Shown one piece after another: positions 4,932-6,396 of a stretch of DNA of 6,396 nt (position 1 is the stretch's first letter; every line of letters starts with the position of its first letter). The stretch comes from Kiritimatiellota bacterium. GTDB lineage: Bacteria; Verrucomicrobiota; Lentisphaeria; Victivallales; JAADHT01. The stretch is taken from contig JAADHT010000104.1 of the NCBI GenBank assembly GCA_013151705.1, positions 1-6,396 of the forward strand, written 5' to 3'. The position numbers and the translations under genes are program-made. Below the pieces are notes generated by a model. That model ran no database searches. It was not told where the DNA came from and was given only the letters and a program-made list of their open reading frames with translations.

Positions 4932-6396
4932 ATGCACGGAGAAGGATCGGAAACGAATATTTCAACCCGCGATTTGATCAAAAGACTCGTGATTTTGCTC
5001 ACCATCAGCGTGTCCGCCGGTTTTTGGGGAGCCAACACGATATTCAACACCACCCAAGCGACTGCTTGCGCCGTGTTTCTAGCGATCATTCTAGGCACGC
5101 TCTTTTTCTGGAATTTTCGGCTCGCCATCGCGTTCCTTGGGCTTTCCGTTCTGATTTGCTCGAATTCGATGGACATCCCGACATTCGTGAAGTCATCAGC
5201 CTTGGAGGTGATCCTCTTTCTTGTGGGAATGATGATTATCGTCGGCGCGTTGAGAGATATGGGATTGTTCACATGGATCGTGCAGCTTATCGTGTCGATG
5301 CCCAATGTGTCGGGAAGAAAATTCATCGTTTTGACATCAGTGGTGTCGGCGTTGCTGGCATGCGCCGTCGACGAGGTGACTTCGATCATTTTCATCTCCA
5401 CGCTCATTTTCCAAGTGTGCGATCGATTGAAACTCAATCCGACACCATATATTCTGATTTGCGTGCTGTGCACGAATGTCGGCAGCGCCGGCACGATGAT
5501 GGGGAATCCCGTCGGAATCTTCATCGGCACCAAAGCCGGATTCACGTTTGGAGACTTCATGGTGTGGTCGTTCCCGGTGATGCTGCTCGCGTTGGCCGCC
5601 ACCGTCGCTTTGACGCTTTTTTACTTCCGCGAGGATTTGCGCAAATTCGACGTCAACCTGAAAGAGCGTTTGGATAGAAATCTAAGCTTGGCGCCCTCCG
5701 TTCAAGTGCCCTACAAACAAGGCTTGTTTTTTTTGGCTTTGACGGTGGCTTTGATAGCTTCGCACCACCAACTCGAGATAATCTTCGGCTTGGAGAAAAA
5801 CAGCGTCCTTCTGATTGTCCCGTTGATCTGCTCCGGTGTCGTGATGATCATCAAACGAAACCGCGCGAGACATTATGTCGAACGAGAGGTTGACTGGTGG
5901 ACTCTGCTTTTTTTCATGTTGCTTTTCGCTATCGCCGGCACAATCGAGCATACCCAAGTGGATCAAGTCGTAGCCGAACGACTCAGCGATTTCTGCGGGT
6001 CGAATCCGTTCACTTTGATTCCATTCATCATTGCCGTCACGGCGGTCGGTTCGGCTTTCGTCGACAATGTCATTTTCGTGGCCGCTTTCTCTCCGGTCAT
6101 CGAGCAGCTTTCCACCTACACCAAAGACATGCCATTATGGTGGGCGCTATTGTTCGGAGCCTGTTTCGGCGGCAACATCACAATGATCGGCAGCACTGCC
6201 AACATCGTCGCTTTGGGAATGCTTGAAAAACATTCTCATATCCATATGAGATTTTTCGACTGGGTGAAAATAGGATTGATTTCCGCCATCGTCGCCTGCG
6301 GAATAGCTTGGGGAGCGCTGTCGCTTCTCTCTCCATATATGCCGGATAGATACGCGGAAGTCTCCTTCGCGGACTTTCGAGGCAAACGAGCCGAAC
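4932..6396 (+). CDS. Ion-transporter-superfamily permease (ArsB/NhaD/P-protein/SLC13-like), 3' truncated
   Basis: An open frame runs from ATG 4932 to the window edge without a stop, giving 488 visible residues; the C-terminus lies outside. It is a polytopic membrane protein with roughly ten to twelve hydrophobic segments and two inverted-type repeats. Repeat 1 has CAVDEVTSIIF (about 144-154) and TNVGSAGTMMGNPVGIFIG (181-199). Repeat 2 has FVDNVIFVAAFSP (376-388) and GGNITMIGSTANIVALG (413-429). These correspond to the (L/V)DN(V/T) and SN.GG.AT.IGDPPN / GGN.TLIGASANVV signatures of the ArsB, NhaD and P-protein branch. Such proteins are secondary transporters: Na+/H+ antiporters, arsenite exporters or anion and dicarboxylate symporters. 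The substrate cannot be assigned from sequence alone. The gene follows the EIIA-CBS gene by 31 nt, so it is the likely target of that protein. The last visible residues (SFADFRGKRAE) look soluble, so the end is probably near. Confidence 0.88.
   Translation, partial: MHGEGSETNISTRDLIKRLVILLTISVSAGFWGANTIFNTTQATACAVFLAIILGTLFFWNFRLAIAFLGLSVLICSNSMDIPTFVKSSALEVILFLVGMMIIVGALRDMGLFTWIVQLIVSMPNVSGRKFIVLTSVVSALLACAVDEVTSIIFISTLIFQVCDRLKLNPTPYILICVLCTNVGSAGTMMGNPVGIFIGTKAGFTFGDFMVWSFPVMLLALAATVALTLFYFREDLRKFDVNLKERLDRNLSLAPSVQVPYKQGLFFLALTVALIASHHQLEIIFGLEKNSVLLIVPLICSGVVMIIKRNRARHYVEREVDWWTLLFFMLLFAIAGTIEHTQVDQVVAERLSDFCGSNPFTLIPFIIAVTAVGSAFVDNVIFVAAFSPVIEQLSTYTKDMPLWWALLFGACFGGNITMIGSTANIVALGMLEKHSHIHMRFFDWVKIGLISAIVACGIAWGALSLLSPYMPDRYAEVSFADFRGKRAE

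Noticed and set aside
4667..5602. A 311-codon minus-strand open frame
   Set aside because: It is antisense to the CBS region and the permease, and spans both genes and the gap between them. Its translation has no family features.
5024..5677. A 217-codon plus-strand open frame
   Set aside because: It lies in another frame inside the permease gene, whose frame shows conserved motifs and a strong ribosome-binding site; this one is rich in Arg and His.

Overview
The window looks like chromosomal DNA of a Gram-negative-type bacterium of moderate GC content. My best guess is the PVC group (Lentisphaerota/Verrucomicrobiota-like). That guess is inference: it rests on the mix of a decayed Bro-N gene, a palindromic CACGAAT/ATTCGTG intergenic element, a large GT-C glycosyltransferase and an EIIA-CBS/permease pair. 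No rRNA or other phylogenetic marker is present.

Layout. Positions 1-617 are visibly AT-rich and hold no intact gene. They carry (i) a broken Bro-N/antirepressor-like gene (30-415), with one frameshift in a run of eight A and a large internal deletion, (ii) a 91-bp imperfect palindrome (463-553) built from three CACGAAT heptamers facing three degenerate inverted copies around a perfect 10-bp hairpin, and (iii) a 13-codon stub (572-613) that resembles the beginning of a GxxExxY-family gene. This stretch reads as a scar of accessory DNA.

Positions 618-2651 (minus strand) encode a polytopic GT-C (PMT/ArnT-like) glycosyltransferase. A 214-bp divergent intergenic region separates it from a plus-strand gene (2866-3822) for a membrane protein of DUF1189-like layout. 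After a gap of about 150 bp that contains a perfect 8+8 inverted repeat comes the most interesting unit. It is a soluble protein fusing a PTS EIIA type-2 domain to two CBS domains (3977-4900), followed 31 bp later by an ArsB/NhaD/P-type ion-transporter-superfamily permease (4932 to the window edge, truncated at its 3' end).

The last two genes probably form one transcription unit. In it, a phosphorylatable EIIA domain and a possible nucleotide-sensing CBS pair may control the adjacent permease, linking ion or anion transport to the cell's PEP and adenylate status. The glycosyltransferase and the DUF1189-like protein show no evident functional link to this pair. No tRNA, rRNA, CRISPR array, insertion sequence or convincing intrinsic terminator was found.
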